Positions 7,923-16,442 of a stretch of 64,000 nucleotides of DNA are shown piece by piece. The DNA comes from Puniceibacterium confluentis. Its GTDB lineage: Bacteria; Pseudomonadota; Alphaproteobacteria; Rhodobacterales; Rhodobacteraceae. The position numbers and the translations under genes were made by a program. Under the pieces are notes generated by a model. The model worked only from the letters and a program-made list of their open reading frames with translations, ran no database searches and was not told where the DNA came from. The number at the start of each line of letters is the position of its first letter. The stretch's first letter is position 1. The stretch spans positions 1 to 64,000 of the forward strand of contig NZ_VOJI01000010.1 of the NCBI RefSeq assembly GCF_007923445.1, given 5' to 3'.

Positions 7923-9524
7923 ATGAGACATTTCAAGGGAAGGTTCGCAGCCCTCATGCTGGCCGCGGGTCTGACAGTTGCACAGGGCGCCGCCGCCCAG
8001 GGTATCCTGCGCGTCGGCATGACCGCCGCCGACATTCCGCTGACCACGGGCCAGACCGACCAGGGTGGCGAAGGCATGCGTTTCATGGGCTACACGGTCT
8101 ATGATTCCCTGATCGAGTGGGACCTGAGCAGTTCGGACAAACCTTCGGTGCTGATCCCGGGCCTTGCCACGGAATGGGCCGTCGATGCCGAGGACAAGAC
8201 CAAGTGGACCTTCAAGCTGCGCGAAGGTGTCACCTTCCACGATGGCAGCCCGCTGACTGCCGAGGTCGTGGTCTGGAACTTTGACAAGCTGCTGGACGAC
8301 AGTTCCGAGCAATACGATTCGCGCCAGGCCGCGCAGGGCAAGTCGCGCATTCCCGCCGTGGCCAGCTACACTGCCGTGGATGATCTGACACTCGAGATCG
8401 TGACCAAGACTCCGGACGCCACCCTGCCCTACCAGCTGGCCTGGATCCTGATGTCGTCAAAGGCGCAGTTCGAGGCGATGGACAAGGACTGGGAAAAGGT
8501 CGCCAACGCGCCGTCGGGCACCGGCCCCTGGAAGCTGGACACCTTTGTGCCGCGCGAGCGGGCCGAACTGGTGCCGAACCCCGATTACTGGGACGAAACC
8601 CGGGTGCCCAAGCTCGACAAGATGGTCCTGATCCCGCTGCCCGAGCCGAATGCCCGCGCCGCGGCCCTGCTGTCCGGTCAGGTCGACTGGATCGAGGCCC
8701 CCGCACCCGACACCATCCCGGCGATGTCCGGCAATGGTTTCGTCATTTCGTCCAACGCCTATCCGCACAACTGGACCTGGCACCTGTCGCGGCTGGACGG
8801 GTCGCCCTGGAACGACATCCGTGTGCGCAAGGCGGCGAACCTTGCCATCGACCGCGAAGGCATGGGCGCCCTGCTGGGGGGCCTCATGGTCCCGGCCAAG
8901 GGCTTTCTACCGCCATCGTCGCAGTGGTTCGGCGAACCGACCTTTGACGTGACCTACGACCCCGACGCCGCCAAGGCCCTGTTGGCCGAGGCCGGCTACA
9001 GCGTGGACAATCCGCTCAAGGTCAAGGCGCTGATTTCGCCCTCGGGCTCGGGCCAGATGCTGCCGCTGCCGATGAACGAATACCTTCAGCAAAGCCTGGC
9101 CGAAGTCGGCATCGAGGTCGAGTTCATGGTTGTCGAGTGGAACCAGATGATCAACCTGTGGCGCGCAGGCGCCGGGGATGCGGCGGTCGAAGGATCTGAA
9201 TCGATCAACTTCACCTACTTCATCCAGGACCCGTTCACCGGCCTGATCCGCCACCTGTCCTGCGATCTGATCGCCCCGAACGGCACCAACTGGGGCCATT
9301 ACTGCGATCCCGAGATGCAGGCGCTGTTCGACCAGATCAAGACCACTTTCGACCCCGAGGAACAGGACGCGGTGCTGCGCCAGACCCACGAGAAATTCGT
9401 GAACGAGGCGCTGTTCCTGATGGTCACCCACGACGTGGCCCCGCGCGCGATGAGCCCGAAGGTCAAAGGCTTCGTGCAGGCGCAGAACTGGTATCAGAAC
9501 TTCTCGTCGATCTCGATGGAATGA
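7923..9524 (+). CDS. ABC transporter substrate-binding protein, family 5 (peptide/nickel type)
   Basis: 533 residues from the ATG at 7923, which opens a Sec signal peptide (MRHFKGRFAALMLAAGLTVAQGAAA). The mature periplasmic protein shows the family-5 pattern: GMRFMGYTVYDSLIEWD, PGLATEWAVDAEDKTKWTFKLREGVTFHDGSPLTAEVV and GTGPWKLDTFVPRERAELVPNPDYWDE. It captures the solute for the DppBCDF-like complex encoded immediately downstream. Judged from the neighbours (carbamoylase, racemase, RidA), the ligand may be a hydantoin, N-carbamoyl amino acid or peptide; the sequence alone does not say. A stable hairpin follows the gene, probably setting its excess over the membrane subunits. Confidence 0.92.
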   Translation: MRHFKGRFAALMLAAGLTVAQGAAAQGILRVGMTAADIPLTTGQTDQGGEGMRFMGYTVYDSLIEWDLSSSDKPSVLIPGLATEWAVDAEDKTKWTFKLREGVTFHDGSPLTAEVVVWNFDKLLDDSSEQYDSRQAAQGKSRIPAVASYTAVDDLTLEIVTKTPDATLPYQLAWILMSSKAQFEAMDKDWEKVANAPSGTGPWKLDTFVPRERAELVPNPDYWDETRVPKLDKMVLIPLPEPNARAAALLSGQVDWIEAPAPDTIPAMSGNGFVISSNAYPHNWTWHLSRLDGSPWNDIRVRKAANLAIDREGMGALLGGLMVPAKGFLPPSSQWFGEPTFDVTYDPDAAKALLAEAGYSVDNPLKVKALISPSGSGQMLPLPMNEYLQQSLAEVGIEVEFMVVEWNQMINLWRAGAGDAAVEGSESINFTYFIQDPFTGLIRHLSCDLIAPNGTNWGHYCDPEMQALFDQIKTTFDPEEQDAVLRQTHEKFVNEALFLMVTHDVAPRAMSPKVKGFVQAQNWYQNFSSISME

Positions 9525-9534
9525 TCTGACCCCG

Positions 9535-9568
9535 CCCCCCGCCGCGCGCGCCGTGGCGGGGGGCTTTT
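9535..9568 (+). terminator. Intercistronic hairpin with T-run after the binding-protein gene
   Basis: A 9-bp perfect stem CCCCCCGCC (9535-9543) / GGCGGGGGG (9555-9563) is followed by CTTTT. It lies between the binding-protein gene and the first permease gene, the usual position for a partial terminator or mRNA-stabilising hairpin in such operons. Confidence 0.75.
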
Positions 9569-9586
9569 ACCTGAAGGAGCCCCCCC

Positions 9587-10540
9587 GTGTTCAGCTATTT
9601 CCTGCGCCGCGTGATCCTGATGCTGCCGGTCGCCTTCGGCGTCTCGGTCATCTGCTTCCTGCTGGTCCAGATCGCCCCGGGTGATCCGTTGACCGCAATC
9701 ATGCCGGTGGACGCCACCGCCGACGAACAGGCCGCGATGCGGGCGATCTACGGCCTCGATAAGCCGTTGCCGGTGCAGTACGCCATCTGGATTTCCAACC
9801 TTGCACAGGGGGACATGGGCAAAAGCATCGCCAGCGGCCGCCCGGTTGCGGGCGAAGTTTTCGGCGCCGTGCAAAATTCCCTGATCCTGGCGCTCAGTGC
9901 CGCCGTCGTCGCCTTTCCCATCGGCATTTTCCTGGGCTTTCTGGCCGGTTATTTCCGCGACACCCTGCTGGATCGCGCCGTCACGGCGATCTCGATCGCA
10001 GGTGTCTCGGTGCCGAATTACTGGCTGGGCATCGTGCTGGTCATCATCTTTTCCGTCAATCTCGGCTGGCTGCCGTCGATGGGGGCGGGCCCCGGCGGGT
10101 CGCAGGACTGGTCCTGGGACTGGCTGCACATTCGCCACCTTGTGCTGCCCGCTGTGACCCTGGCCGTTGTGCCGATCGGCATCGTGGCCCGAACGGTGCG
10201 GGCGCTGGCCGGCGATCTGCTGACCATGGATTTTGTCCAGGCGCTCTATGCCAAGGGCATGAGCCGCGGCGACGTCCTGCGCCATGTGGCACGCAACGCC
10301 GCCGCCACCGCGCTGTCGGTCATGGGCTTGCAGCTGGGCTATCTTCTGGGTGGCTCGATCCTGATCGAGACGGTGTTCAACTGGCCCGGCTCGGGCTTTC
10401 TGCTGTCCAATGCCATCTTCCAGCGCGACCTGCCGCTGCTGCAGGGCACAATTCTGGTACTGGCGCTGTTCTTCGTGACGATGAACCTTGTGGTCGACGT
10501 GGCGCAGGCCGCCATCGACCCGCGCATCAAAAGGAGCTGA
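9587..10540 (+). CDS. ABC transporter permease, DppB type
   Basis: 317 residues with a GTG start preceded by AAGGAG. It opens with the conserved FLRRVILMLPVAFGVSVICFLLVQIAPGDP, has six membrane segments and carries the EAA-type cytoplasmic loop near residues 215-245 (LTMDFVQALYAKGMSRGDVLRHVARNA). It forms the inner-membrane channel together with the DppC-type subunit that starts 3 bp after its stop. Confidence 0.93.
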   Translation: MFSYFLRRVILMLPVAFGVSVICFLLVQIAPGDPLTAIMPVDATADEQAAMRAIYGLDKPLPVQYAIWISNLAQGDMGKSIASGRPVAGEVFGAVQNSLILALSAAVVAFPIGIFLGFLAGYFRDTLLDRAVTAISIAGVSVPNYWLGIVLVIIFSVNLGWLPSMGAGPGGSQDWSWDWLHIRHLVLPAVTLAVVPIGIVARTVRALAGDLLTMDFVQALYAKGMSRGDVLRHVARNAAATALSVMGLQLGYLLGGSILIETVFNWPGSGFLLSNAIFQRDLPLLQGTILVLALFFVTMNLVVDVAQAAIDPRIKRS

Positions 10541-10543
10541 GAC

Positions 10544-11431
10544 ATGACCGCTGTCGATGTCACCGTCCTGGACGCACCGGCGACCGTGTCGGGCCAAGGC
10601 TACTGGTCCGGTGTCGGCGCGCGCCTGCTGCGCGATCCGCTGACACTGATCTGCCTTGGCGTGATCCTGTTGCTGATCCTGTCGGCGGCGTTCGCTCCCT
10701 GGCTGGGCCTTGCCGATCCCTACAAGGGGTCGATGATCGCCCGGCTCAAGCCCATCGGGACCCCGGGGCACATCCTTGGCACCGACGAACAGGGCCGCGA
10801 CATGTTCGCCCGGCTGATCTATGGCGGGCGCCTGACGCTGTTCATCGGTCTCACGCCGGTGGTGCTGGCCTTTTTCATCGGCGGCACGCTGGGCATTGTT
10901 GCGGGGTACGCCGGCGGCTGGATCAACACGGGAATCATGCGCACGGTCGATGTGTTCTTTGCCTTCCCCTCGGTGCTGCTGGCCATCGCCATCTCGGGCG
11001 CCCTGGGGGCGGGGATCGTGAACTCTCTGGTCTCGCTGACAATCGTTTTCATCCCCCCCATCACCCGGGTGTCCGAAGCCGTCACCTCGGGGGTCCGGGC
11101 GCTGGATTACATCGACGCGGCGCGCGCGTCGGGTGCCAACGCCCTGACCGTCATCAGGGTGCATGTCATCGGCAATGTGCTGTCGCCGATCTTTGTCTAT
11201 GCCACCTCGCTGACGTCGGTCTGCATGATCCTGGCGGCGGGTCTGTCGTTCCTGGGCATCGGCGTGCGTCCGCCGGAACCCGAATGGGGTCTGATGCTGA
11301 ACACCCTGCGCTCGGCGATCTATGTGAACCCCTGGCTGTCGGCACTGCCCGGCCTGATGATCTTTGTCACCTCGCTCTGCCTGAACCTGCTGAGCGATGG
11401 CGTGAGGAGTGCGATGAATGTCCGTGACTGA
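10544..11431 (+). CDS. ABC transporter permease, DppC type
   Basis: 295 residues. It has the N-terminal DppC-type segment (LLRDPLTLICLGVILLLILSAAFAPWLG), the GTDEQGRDMFARLIYGGRLTL motif before the core, and the EAA loop ALDYIDAARASGANALTVIRVHVIGN. It pairs with the upstream DppB-type subunit. Its end overlaps the next ATPase gene by 14 bp, a sign of translational coupling. Confidence 0.93.
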   Translation: MTAVDVTVLDAPATVSGQGYWSGVGARLLRDPLTLICLGVILLLILSAAFAPWLGLADPYKGSMIARLKPIGTPGHILGTDEQGRDMFARLIYGGRLTLFIGLTPVVLAFFIGGTLGIVAGYAGGWINTGIMRTVDVFFAFPSVLLAIAISGALGAGIVNSLVSLTIVFIPPITRVSEAVTSGVRALDYIDAARASGANALTVIRVHVIGNVLSPIFVYATSLTSVCMILAAGLSFLGIGVRPPEPEWGLMLNTLRSAIYVNPWLSALPGLMIFVTSLCLNLLSDGVRSAMNVRD

Positions 11432-12470
11432 AACCCTGCCCGATACCGCCCCCGACAAGGGCGGCCCGGCGCAGCCGCTGCTGATCGTGCGCGACCTGCA
11501 AAAGTATTTCCCGGTGCGCGGCGGCATCCTCGGCGGCAGGAAGGCCGTGGTGCAGGCCGTCGACGGCGTCTCGTTCGAGGTGAAGAAGGGCGAAACCCTT
11601 GGCATCGTCGGTGAATCGGGCTGCGGCAAATCCACCACCGCCCGGCTGCTGATCGGCCTGATCGACAAGGACAGGGGCGAGATCATCTATGATGGTCAGG
11701 ACCTCGGCGGCACCCTGTCGCTGCGCGACCTCAGACGCGGCGTGCAGATGGTGTTCCAGGACAGCTATGCTTCGCTCAATCCGCGCCTGACGATCGAGGA
11801 ATCCATCGCATTCGGCGCCCGCATTCAGGGCCTGCCCGACCCGGTCGGGCGCGCCCGCCGCCTGATGGAGCGGGTGGGCCTGTCCCCCGACCGTTTCGCG
11901 CAAAGGTATCCGCACGAGGTGTCGGGCGGCCAGCGCCAGCGCATCAACATCGCCCGCGCTCTGGCCATGTCGCCGCGGCTGGTGGTGCTGGACGAGGCCG
12001 TCTCGGCTCTGGACAAATCCGTCGAGGCGCAGGTGCTGAACCTGCTTGCCGATCTGCGGCGCGAATTCGGCCTGACCTATATCTTCATCAGCCACGATCT
12101 GAACGTGGTGCGCTATATTTCCGACCGGATTCTGGTGATGTATCTGGGCGAAGTGGTCGAGGTTGCCCCGGTCGATCAGATCTGGAGCCGTCAGGCCCAC
12201 CCCTACACCCGGTCACTGTTTTCCGCGATGCCTTCGATGGACCCGGACAACCGCACGCTGGAGCCGCCGCTGTCGGGGGATCCGCCCAACCCGATCAACC
12301 CGCCGTCAGGCTGCCGTTTCCACACCCGCTGCCGTCTGGCCGAATCGGCCTGCAAGACCCGGGTCCCGACCCTGCGACCGCTGTCTGTGGGCTCGGAACA
12401 TCTGGCGGCCTGTCACCTGCACGACCTCGGATCGGGGCACTCGAAGGCCGGGAAGGACGTGCTGGCATGA
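11418..12470 (+). CDS. ABC transporter ATP-binding protein, DppF/OppF type
   Basis: 350 residues. Walker A is GESGCGKST, the signature is VSGGQRQR, Walker B ends VVLDEAVSALD, and the H-loop is FISHDL. The C-terminal oligopeptide-ABC extension has a cysteine-rich site (CRFHTRCRLAESAC...AACHL), typical of DppD/DppF subunits, some of which carry an Fe-S cluster. It energises the importer with the DppD-type ATPase that follows (4-bp overlap). Confidence 0.93.
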   Translation: MSVTETLPDTAPDKGGPAQPLLIVRDLQKYFPVRGGILGGRKAVVQAVDGVSFEVKKGETLGIVGESGCGKSTTARLLIGLIDKDRGEIIYDGQDLGGTLSLRDLRRGVQMVFQDSYASLNPRLTIEESIAFGARIQGLPDPVGRARRLMERVGLSPDRFAQRYPHEVSGGQRQRINIARALAMSPRLVVLDEAVSALDKSVEAQVLNLLADLRREFGLTYIFISHDLNVVRYISDRILVMYLGEVVEVAPVDQIWSRQAHPYTRSLFSAMPSMDPDNRTLEPPLSGDPPNPINPPSGCRFHTRCRLAESACKTRVPTLRPLSVGSEHLAACHLHDLGSGHSKAGKDVLA

Positions 12471-13447
12471 GCGAGAACCTTGTCGAAATCCGCAATCTCG
12501 ACGTGCGTTTCACCGGGGCGCGCACGGTGCATGCGATCAACGACCTGACCCTGACGCTGAAGCAGAACGAAACCCTCGCGCTGCTGGGCGAGTCGGGCTC
12601 GGGCAAGTCGGTGACGCTCAAGACGTTGCTGCGGCTGCTGCCACCAAAGCGCAGCCGGATCGACGGTGCGATCGAGGTCAACGGCGTGGATGTACTGACC
12701 CTGTCGGGCAAGACCTTGCAGGCCTATCGCGGCGAAGAAGTGTCGATGGTGTTTCAGGAACCCGGACTGGCGCTGGACCCGGTCTATACCGTCGGCGACC
12801 AGATCGCTGAGGCGGTGATGCGCCACAAGAAGGTGCGCCGCGAAGAGGCGCTGTCCACGGCGCTGGACATGCTGCGCCGGGTGCGCATCCCTTCACCCGA
12901 ACGCCGCCTGCGCAACTATCCGCACGAACTGTCGGGCGGCATGCTGCAACGGGTGATGATCGCTCTGGCGCTGGCCTGTCGCCCCCGGCTGCTGCTGGCG
13001 GACGAGCCGACGACGGCGCTGGACGCGACGGTGCAGATCCAGATCTTGTTGCTGCTGCGCGATCTGCAGCGCGAATTCGGCATGGGGGTAATCTTTGTCA
13101 CCCACGACATCGGCGTCGCGGTCGAAGTGTCCGAACGCATCGCGGTGATGTACGCCGGGCAGATCGTCGAAGAGGGCACCACCTCCGAGATCATCAAGGA
13201 TCCGCGTCACCCCTACACCCGCGGCCTGCTGGCGGCGAACCTGCACGACGTTGCACGCGGGGCGCGGCTGAACGCCATCCCGGGCGCGCCGCCCCCCCTG
13301 GACACCCGGCCCGACAGCTGTTCTTTCGCACCGCGCTGTCCGCTGGCCGAAGCGGCCTGTCGTGCCGCCCTGCCGCCGGTGCACGTGCCGAACGACCGCC
13401 GCCGGGTCGCCTGCATCCACGCCAACGCCCCGGTTCCGGCGGAGTGA
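12467..13447 (+). CDS. ABC transporter ATP-binding protein, DppD/OppD type
   Basis: 326 residues. Walker A GESGSGKSV, signature LSGGMLQRV, Walker [12 protein letters not shown] and H-loop VTHDIG are all present. The C-terminal oligopeptide domain carries CSFAPRCPLAEAAC...RVACIH. It forms the nucleotide-binding heterodimer with the preceding ATPase. The order is binding protein-B-C-F-D, with ATGA overlaps throughout, so the five genes form one operon. About 150 bp without a recognisable gene separate it from the RidA gene. Confidence 0.93.
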   Translation: MSENLVEIRNLDVRFTGARTVHAINDLTLTLKQNETLALLGESGSGKSVTLKTLLRLLPPKRSRIDGAIEVNGVDVLTLSGKTLQAYRGEEVSMVFQEPGLALDPVYTVGDQIAEAVMRHKKVRREEALSTALDMLRRVRIPSPERRLRNYPHELSGGMLQRVMIALALACRPRLLLADEPTTALDATVQIQILLLLRDLQREFGMGVIFVTHDIGVAVEVSERIAVMYAGQIVEEGTTSEIIKDPRHPYTRGLLAANLHDVARGARLNAIPGAPPPLDTRPDSCSFAPRCPLAEAACRAALPPVHVPNDRRRVACIHANAPVPAE

Positions 13448-13600
13448 GCCCGTGCGGATGACCACAGGCCACGGCCACCGTTCCATGCCCCGCGCGGCCG
13501 CGCCGGTGACCGCCATCGCAACCAGTCCGCTGCCGGGCCCGGCGCGGGTGGTCCGGACGCCGATCACCCGGGCCAGACACTTGTCGCAAGAGAGGTTCCC

Positions 13601-14065
13601 GTGAGCTGCCCGATTGAAACCCGCCTGAACGCACTGGGTCTGGCGCTGCCGCCCTCGGCGCCATCCCGCGCCCTGTTCCTGCCCGGCAAGATCACCGGCA
13701 ACCTGCTGTTCCTCTCGGGGCAGATATGTGAATGGGAAGGGCTGCCGAAATACTTTGGCCCGGTTGGCGCGGGGTTCGATACCGCCATCGGGCAGGAGGC
13801 GGCCCGGATGTGCGCGCTGAACCTGCTGTTCTCGATCCGGGCCGTGGCGGGGTCACTCTCGCGGGTGCGGCAGGTGATCAGGCTGGGCGGCTATGTCGCC
13901 GCCGATCCGGGCTATCCTGACGGGCCGATGATTGTGAACGGTGCCTCACAGCTGTTCATCGACCTCTGGGGCGACGCGGGACGCCATGCGCGCACGGCGG
14001 TCAACGTCACCTCGCTGCCCGCCAATGCGCTGGTCGAGGTCGAGGCCGTGGTGGAACTGTCGTGA
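13601..14065 (+). CDS. RidA/YjgF-family enamine-imine deaminase
   Basis: 154 residues with a GTG start after AGAGGTTCCC. The RidA fold is visible: LFLSGQICEWEG, a central AARMCALNLLFSIRAVAGSLSRVRQVIRLGGYVAA, and the C-terminal GRHARTAVNVTSLPANALVEVEAVVEL. The arginine in HARTAV aligns with the catalytic Arg105 of RidA. Family members remove reactive 2-aminoacrylate-type imines made by PLP enzymes or amino-acid oxidation; in pathway clusters they often act on a specific imine or carbamate. It overlaps the racemase-like gene by 4 bp (GTGA), so the two are co-translated. Confidence 0.88.
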   Translation: MSCPIETRLNALGLALPPSAPSRALFLPGKITGNLLFLSGQICEWEGLPKYFGPVGAGFDTAIGQEAARMCALNLLFSIRAVAGSLSRVRQVIRLGGYVAADPGYPDGPMIVNGASQLFIDLWGDAGRHARTAVNVTSLPANALVEVEAVVELS

Positions 14066-14715
14066 CCCCTGCCCCCGCGCCGCGTGTGCTGCTGATGAAC
14101 CCGAACGGCTGCGCCGCAACCACCCGGTCAATGGTCGCCATCGCCGCGCGCACCCTGGCCGGAGTCGAAGGCTGGACCGCGCCGTCGTCTCCGCCTTTGC
14201 TGATGACCCCGCAACTTGTGGCGCGCGCCTCCGAACAGGTGGCGGCGGCCGCGATACCCGAGGGCGTCTCCGGGGTGATCGTCTCGGCCTTCGGCGACCC
14301 GGGGCGCGCGGCGCTGGCAGCCCGCCTGACGGTGCCGGTGGTCGGCATCGGTGCTGCGGCGGCGCAGGCGGCAGCCGCGGGCGGGCGGGCCTATGCCGTC
14401 GTGACCCATACGCCGGCGCTGGTGCCGTCGATCGACGCGCTGATGCAGGCCGCGGCCCCCGGCGGCGCCTATCTGGGCACCTTTCTTGCCGACGGCGATA
14501 CGGCGACGCTGTCCCGGAACGCGCAGGCTCTGGACGCGGCGCTGCTGCGGGCGATGCAGCGCGCCCATGCCGCCGGGGCCAGGGCGGTGATCATCGGCGG
14601 CGGCCCTCTGGGCGAAGCGGCGGACCGCTTGCGCCCGGTTGCGCCCTGTGCCCTTGTCGCGCCGATACCCGAGGCGGCGCGCCGCCTTTTGACCCTGTTG
14701 CAGCAGACGACATGA
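14062..14715 (+). CDS. Asp/Glu/hydantoin racemase-family protein lacking both catalytic cysteines
   Basis: 217 residues, GTG start overlapping the ridA stop. The fold is recognisable from VLLMNPNGCAATTRSM, VSAFGDPGRAALAARLTVPVVGIGAAA and GARAVIIGGGPLG. Hydantoin racemases use two cysteines (Cys76 and Cys181 in the Agrobacterium/Sinorhizobium enzymes, from memory). Here the matching residues are A76 (SAFGDPG instead of xCFGDPG) and G181 (IIGGGPL instead of xLGCAGM). Two-base racemisation is therefore unlikely. The clean frame, coupling to ridA and conserved glycine-rich loops suggest a functional protein, perhaps with a different lyase or hydrolase activity, not a decayed gene. It is distinct from maleate isomerase and AroE-type proteins. 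Confidence 0.8.
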   Translation: MTPAPAPRVLLMNPNGCAATTRSMVAIAARTLAGVEGWTAPSSPPLLMTPQLVARASEQVAAAAIPEGVSGVIVSAFGDPGRAALAARLTVPVVGIGAAAAQAAAAGGRAYAVVTHTPALVPSIDALMQAAAPGGAYLGTFLADGDTATLSRNAQALDAALLRAMQRAHAAGARAVIIGGGPLGEAADRLRPVAPCALVAPIPEAARRLLTLLQQTT

Positions 14716-14810
14716 GCGACCTCGACACCTTTGCCGATGCCCTGATCGCGGTGGGGCATTGGCGATGGGCTACCGGATCGAGGGGCTTGGCACAGTCTCA
14801 CTCGCCCTGA
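14712..14810 (+). CDS. Very short frame after the racemase-like gene, possibly a gene remnant
   Basis: An ATG overlapping the preceding stop (ATGA) opens 32 codons: MSDLDTFADALIAVGHWRW and onwards to a TGA at 14808-14810. The overlap is the pattern of a translated next gene, but the product is far too short for a known family. A +1 frame from about 14766 reads AMGYRIEGLGTVSLALT, so the region could be the start of a larger gene destroyed by deletion or frameshift. Function unknown. Confidence 0.3.
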   Translation: MSDLDTFADALIAVGHWRWATGSRGLAQSHSP

Positions 14811-14845
14811 CCTGACTTGACCCGAAATTCCGCGGTACCGGAACG

Positions 14846-14875
14846 AAAAAGGGCGCGCCAGCAATTGGCGCGCCC
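14846..14875 (-). terminator. Rho-independent terminator of the tct operon
   Basis: A perfect 10-bp stem GGGCGCGCCA (14851-14860) / TGGCGCGCCC (14866-14875) with a 5-nt loop. On the minus strand it is followed by TTTTT. It lies 22 bp beyond the tctA stop and also separates that operon from the convergent carbamoylase/racemase operon. Confidence 0.9.
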
Positions 14876-14897
14876 GTCTCACGTCCGGTTGCCGCGA

Positions 14898-16430
14898 TCA
14901 GTCAGACAGCGACGATTCCTCGTCCCGGCGCATCTTCGAGCGGATCACCTTGCCGACCAGCACCGGCAGGATGAATCCGATGGCCGCGATCGTCCAGAGT
15001 GTCAGCGACAGCGGGCTGTCCACCAGCGTCCACCAGTTGCCATCGTCGATGGTGATGGCGCGGCGCATGTTGGATTCCATCGCATTGCCCAGCAGCGTGC
15101 CAAGAATGATCGGGACCAGCGGCACGTCAAGCTTGCGCAGCACCCAGCCCATCACCCCAAAGCCGATCATCACCTGCAGATCGAAGGTCGAGCCGGAAAT
15201 GCCGTAGATACCGACAAAGCTTACCATCGCAACCAGCGGCATCAGCACCTTCGGCGGCACCATCAGGATGCGGGTGAACAGGCCGACCATCGGGATATTC
15301 ATCGCCAGCAGCATGAAATTGGCGATGAACAGCGCCGCGATCAGGCCCCAGACCACATCCGGGTTCTGGGTGAACAGCAGCGGCCCCGGCGTGATATTGA
15401 GCGACAGCAGCACCGCGAGAAGAACCGCCGTGGTGCCCGACCCCGGCACCCCCAGCGCCAGCATCGGCACCAGCGCGCCACCGGCGGCGGCATTGTTGCC
15501 GGCCTCGGGGGCCGCGACGCCGCGCGGGTCGCCCTTGCCAAAGGTGCCGTCCTTGTCGACGAGCTTCTTCTCCATGGAATACGAGATGAAAGAGCCGAGC
15601 GATGCACCGGCCCCCGGAAGGACTCCGGCGAGAAACCCCAGGAAGGTCGAGCGCAGCATGGTGGGTGTACACTTCTTGACCATCGACAGCGGCGGCGTCA
15701 GGCGGCCGATCACCACCTTCTTGCTGGCGGCGTCAGCATCGCCGTGACGGTGTTCGAGAAAGATGAACACCTCGGACAGGGCGAACAGGCCGACGATGGC
15801 GACAAGGAAGTCGAGACCGTCGTACAGGTGCACCTCGCCGAAGGTAAAGCGCGGCACCCCGGTCTGGGTGTCAACGCCGATCATCGCAAGGCCAAGGCCA
15901 AGCGCCGCGGCAAAGGCCGATTTCGCCTGGTTGGACGAACTCACCCCGCCCAGGGTGGCAAAGGCCAGTGCAAACAGCGCAAAGTATTCGGCCGGTCCGA
16001 ACAGCAGCGCGATCTTGACCAGCTGCGGAGCGAGAAAGATCAGCCCCCAGGTCGCAAAGAACGAACCGACAAAAGAGGCGATGCCCGAGATCGCCAGCGC
16101 TTCGCCGGCCTGACCCTTCTGTGCCATGGGATAGCCGTCAAGGCAGGTCATCATCGCCGGTTCGTCCCCCGGGATGTTGAGCAGGATCGACGAAATCCGC
16201 CCGCCATACATCGCCCCGTAATAGACCGAGGTGAGCAGGATCAGCGACGGGGTCGCGCCCAGACCCAGAGTGAAGGCCAGCGGAATCAGGATGGCGACGC
16301 CGTTCGACGGGCCAAGCCCCGGGAGGGCGCCCATGACGGTGCCGAGGAAACAGCCCAGCAGGGCCAGCAGGATGTTCTGCCAGGTGATGGCGATGGCAAA
16401 GCCGTCGGCCAGGGATGAGAGCGTGTCCAT
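14898..16430 (-). CDS. tctA: Tripartite tricarboxylate transporter large permease TctA
   Basis: 510 residues with about 12 membrane segments, the full family length. The characteristic N-terminal loop SVYYGAMYGGRISSILLNIPGDEPAMMTCLDGYPMAQKGQ and the internally repeated PGAGASLGSFISY / PEAGNNAAAGGALVPML motifs are present. TctA is the main channel of the TTT secondary importer for citrate-like di- and tricarboxylates, driven by ion gradients and fed by TctC. It follows tctB by 12 bp and ends at a strong terminator. Confidence 0.96.
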   Translation of the reverse strand: MDTLSSLADGFAIAITWQNILLALLGCFLGTVMGALPGLGPSNGVAILIPLAFTLGLGATPSLILLTSVYYGAMYGGRISSILLNIPGDEPAMMTCLDGYPMAQKGQAGEALAISGIASFVGSFFATWGLIFLAPQLVKIALLFGPAEYFALFALAFATLGGVSSSNQAKSAFAAALGLGLAMIGVDTQTGVPRFTFGEVHLYDGLDFLVAIVGLFALSEVFIFLEHRHGDADAASKKVVIGRLTPPLSMVKKCTPTMLRSTFLGFLAGVLPGAGASLGSFISYSMEKKLVDKDGTFGKGDPRGVAAPEAGNNAAAGGALVPMLALGVPGSGTTAVLLAVLLSLNITPGPLLFTQNPDVVWGLIAALFIANFMLLAMNIPMVGLFTRILMVPPKVLMPLVAMVSFVGIYGISGSTFDLQVMIGFGVMGWVLRKLDVPLVPIILGTLLGNAMESNMRRAITIDDGNWWTLVDSPLSLTLWTIAAIGFILPVLVGKVIRSKMRRDEESSLSD

Positions 16431-16442
16431 GAAGGTCTCCGA

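Noticed and set aside
5819-8086. 755-codon minus-strand frame over the lipoprotein and carbamoylase genes
   Set aside because: The opposite strand carries a catalytic-triad carbamoylase and a lipoprotein; the minus product has no recognisable domain.
9494-11686. 730-codon open frame on the minus strand across the binding-protein/permease genes
   Set aside because: It is antisense to two clear DppB/DppC permease genes, and its product is rich in His/Gln/Asp/Arg with no fold, as expected from high-GC third-position bias.
13448-13600. Possible small gene between the DppD-type ATPase and ridA
   Set aside because: The only frame (MTTGHGHRSMPRAAAPVTAI and on) is low-complexity Arg/Pro/Ala with no ribosome site; left as untranslated spacer.
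14817-16418. 533-codon plus-strand frame opposite tctA
   Set aside because: Antisense to a full-length TctA with conserved motifs; composition is His/Arg/Gln-rich noise.
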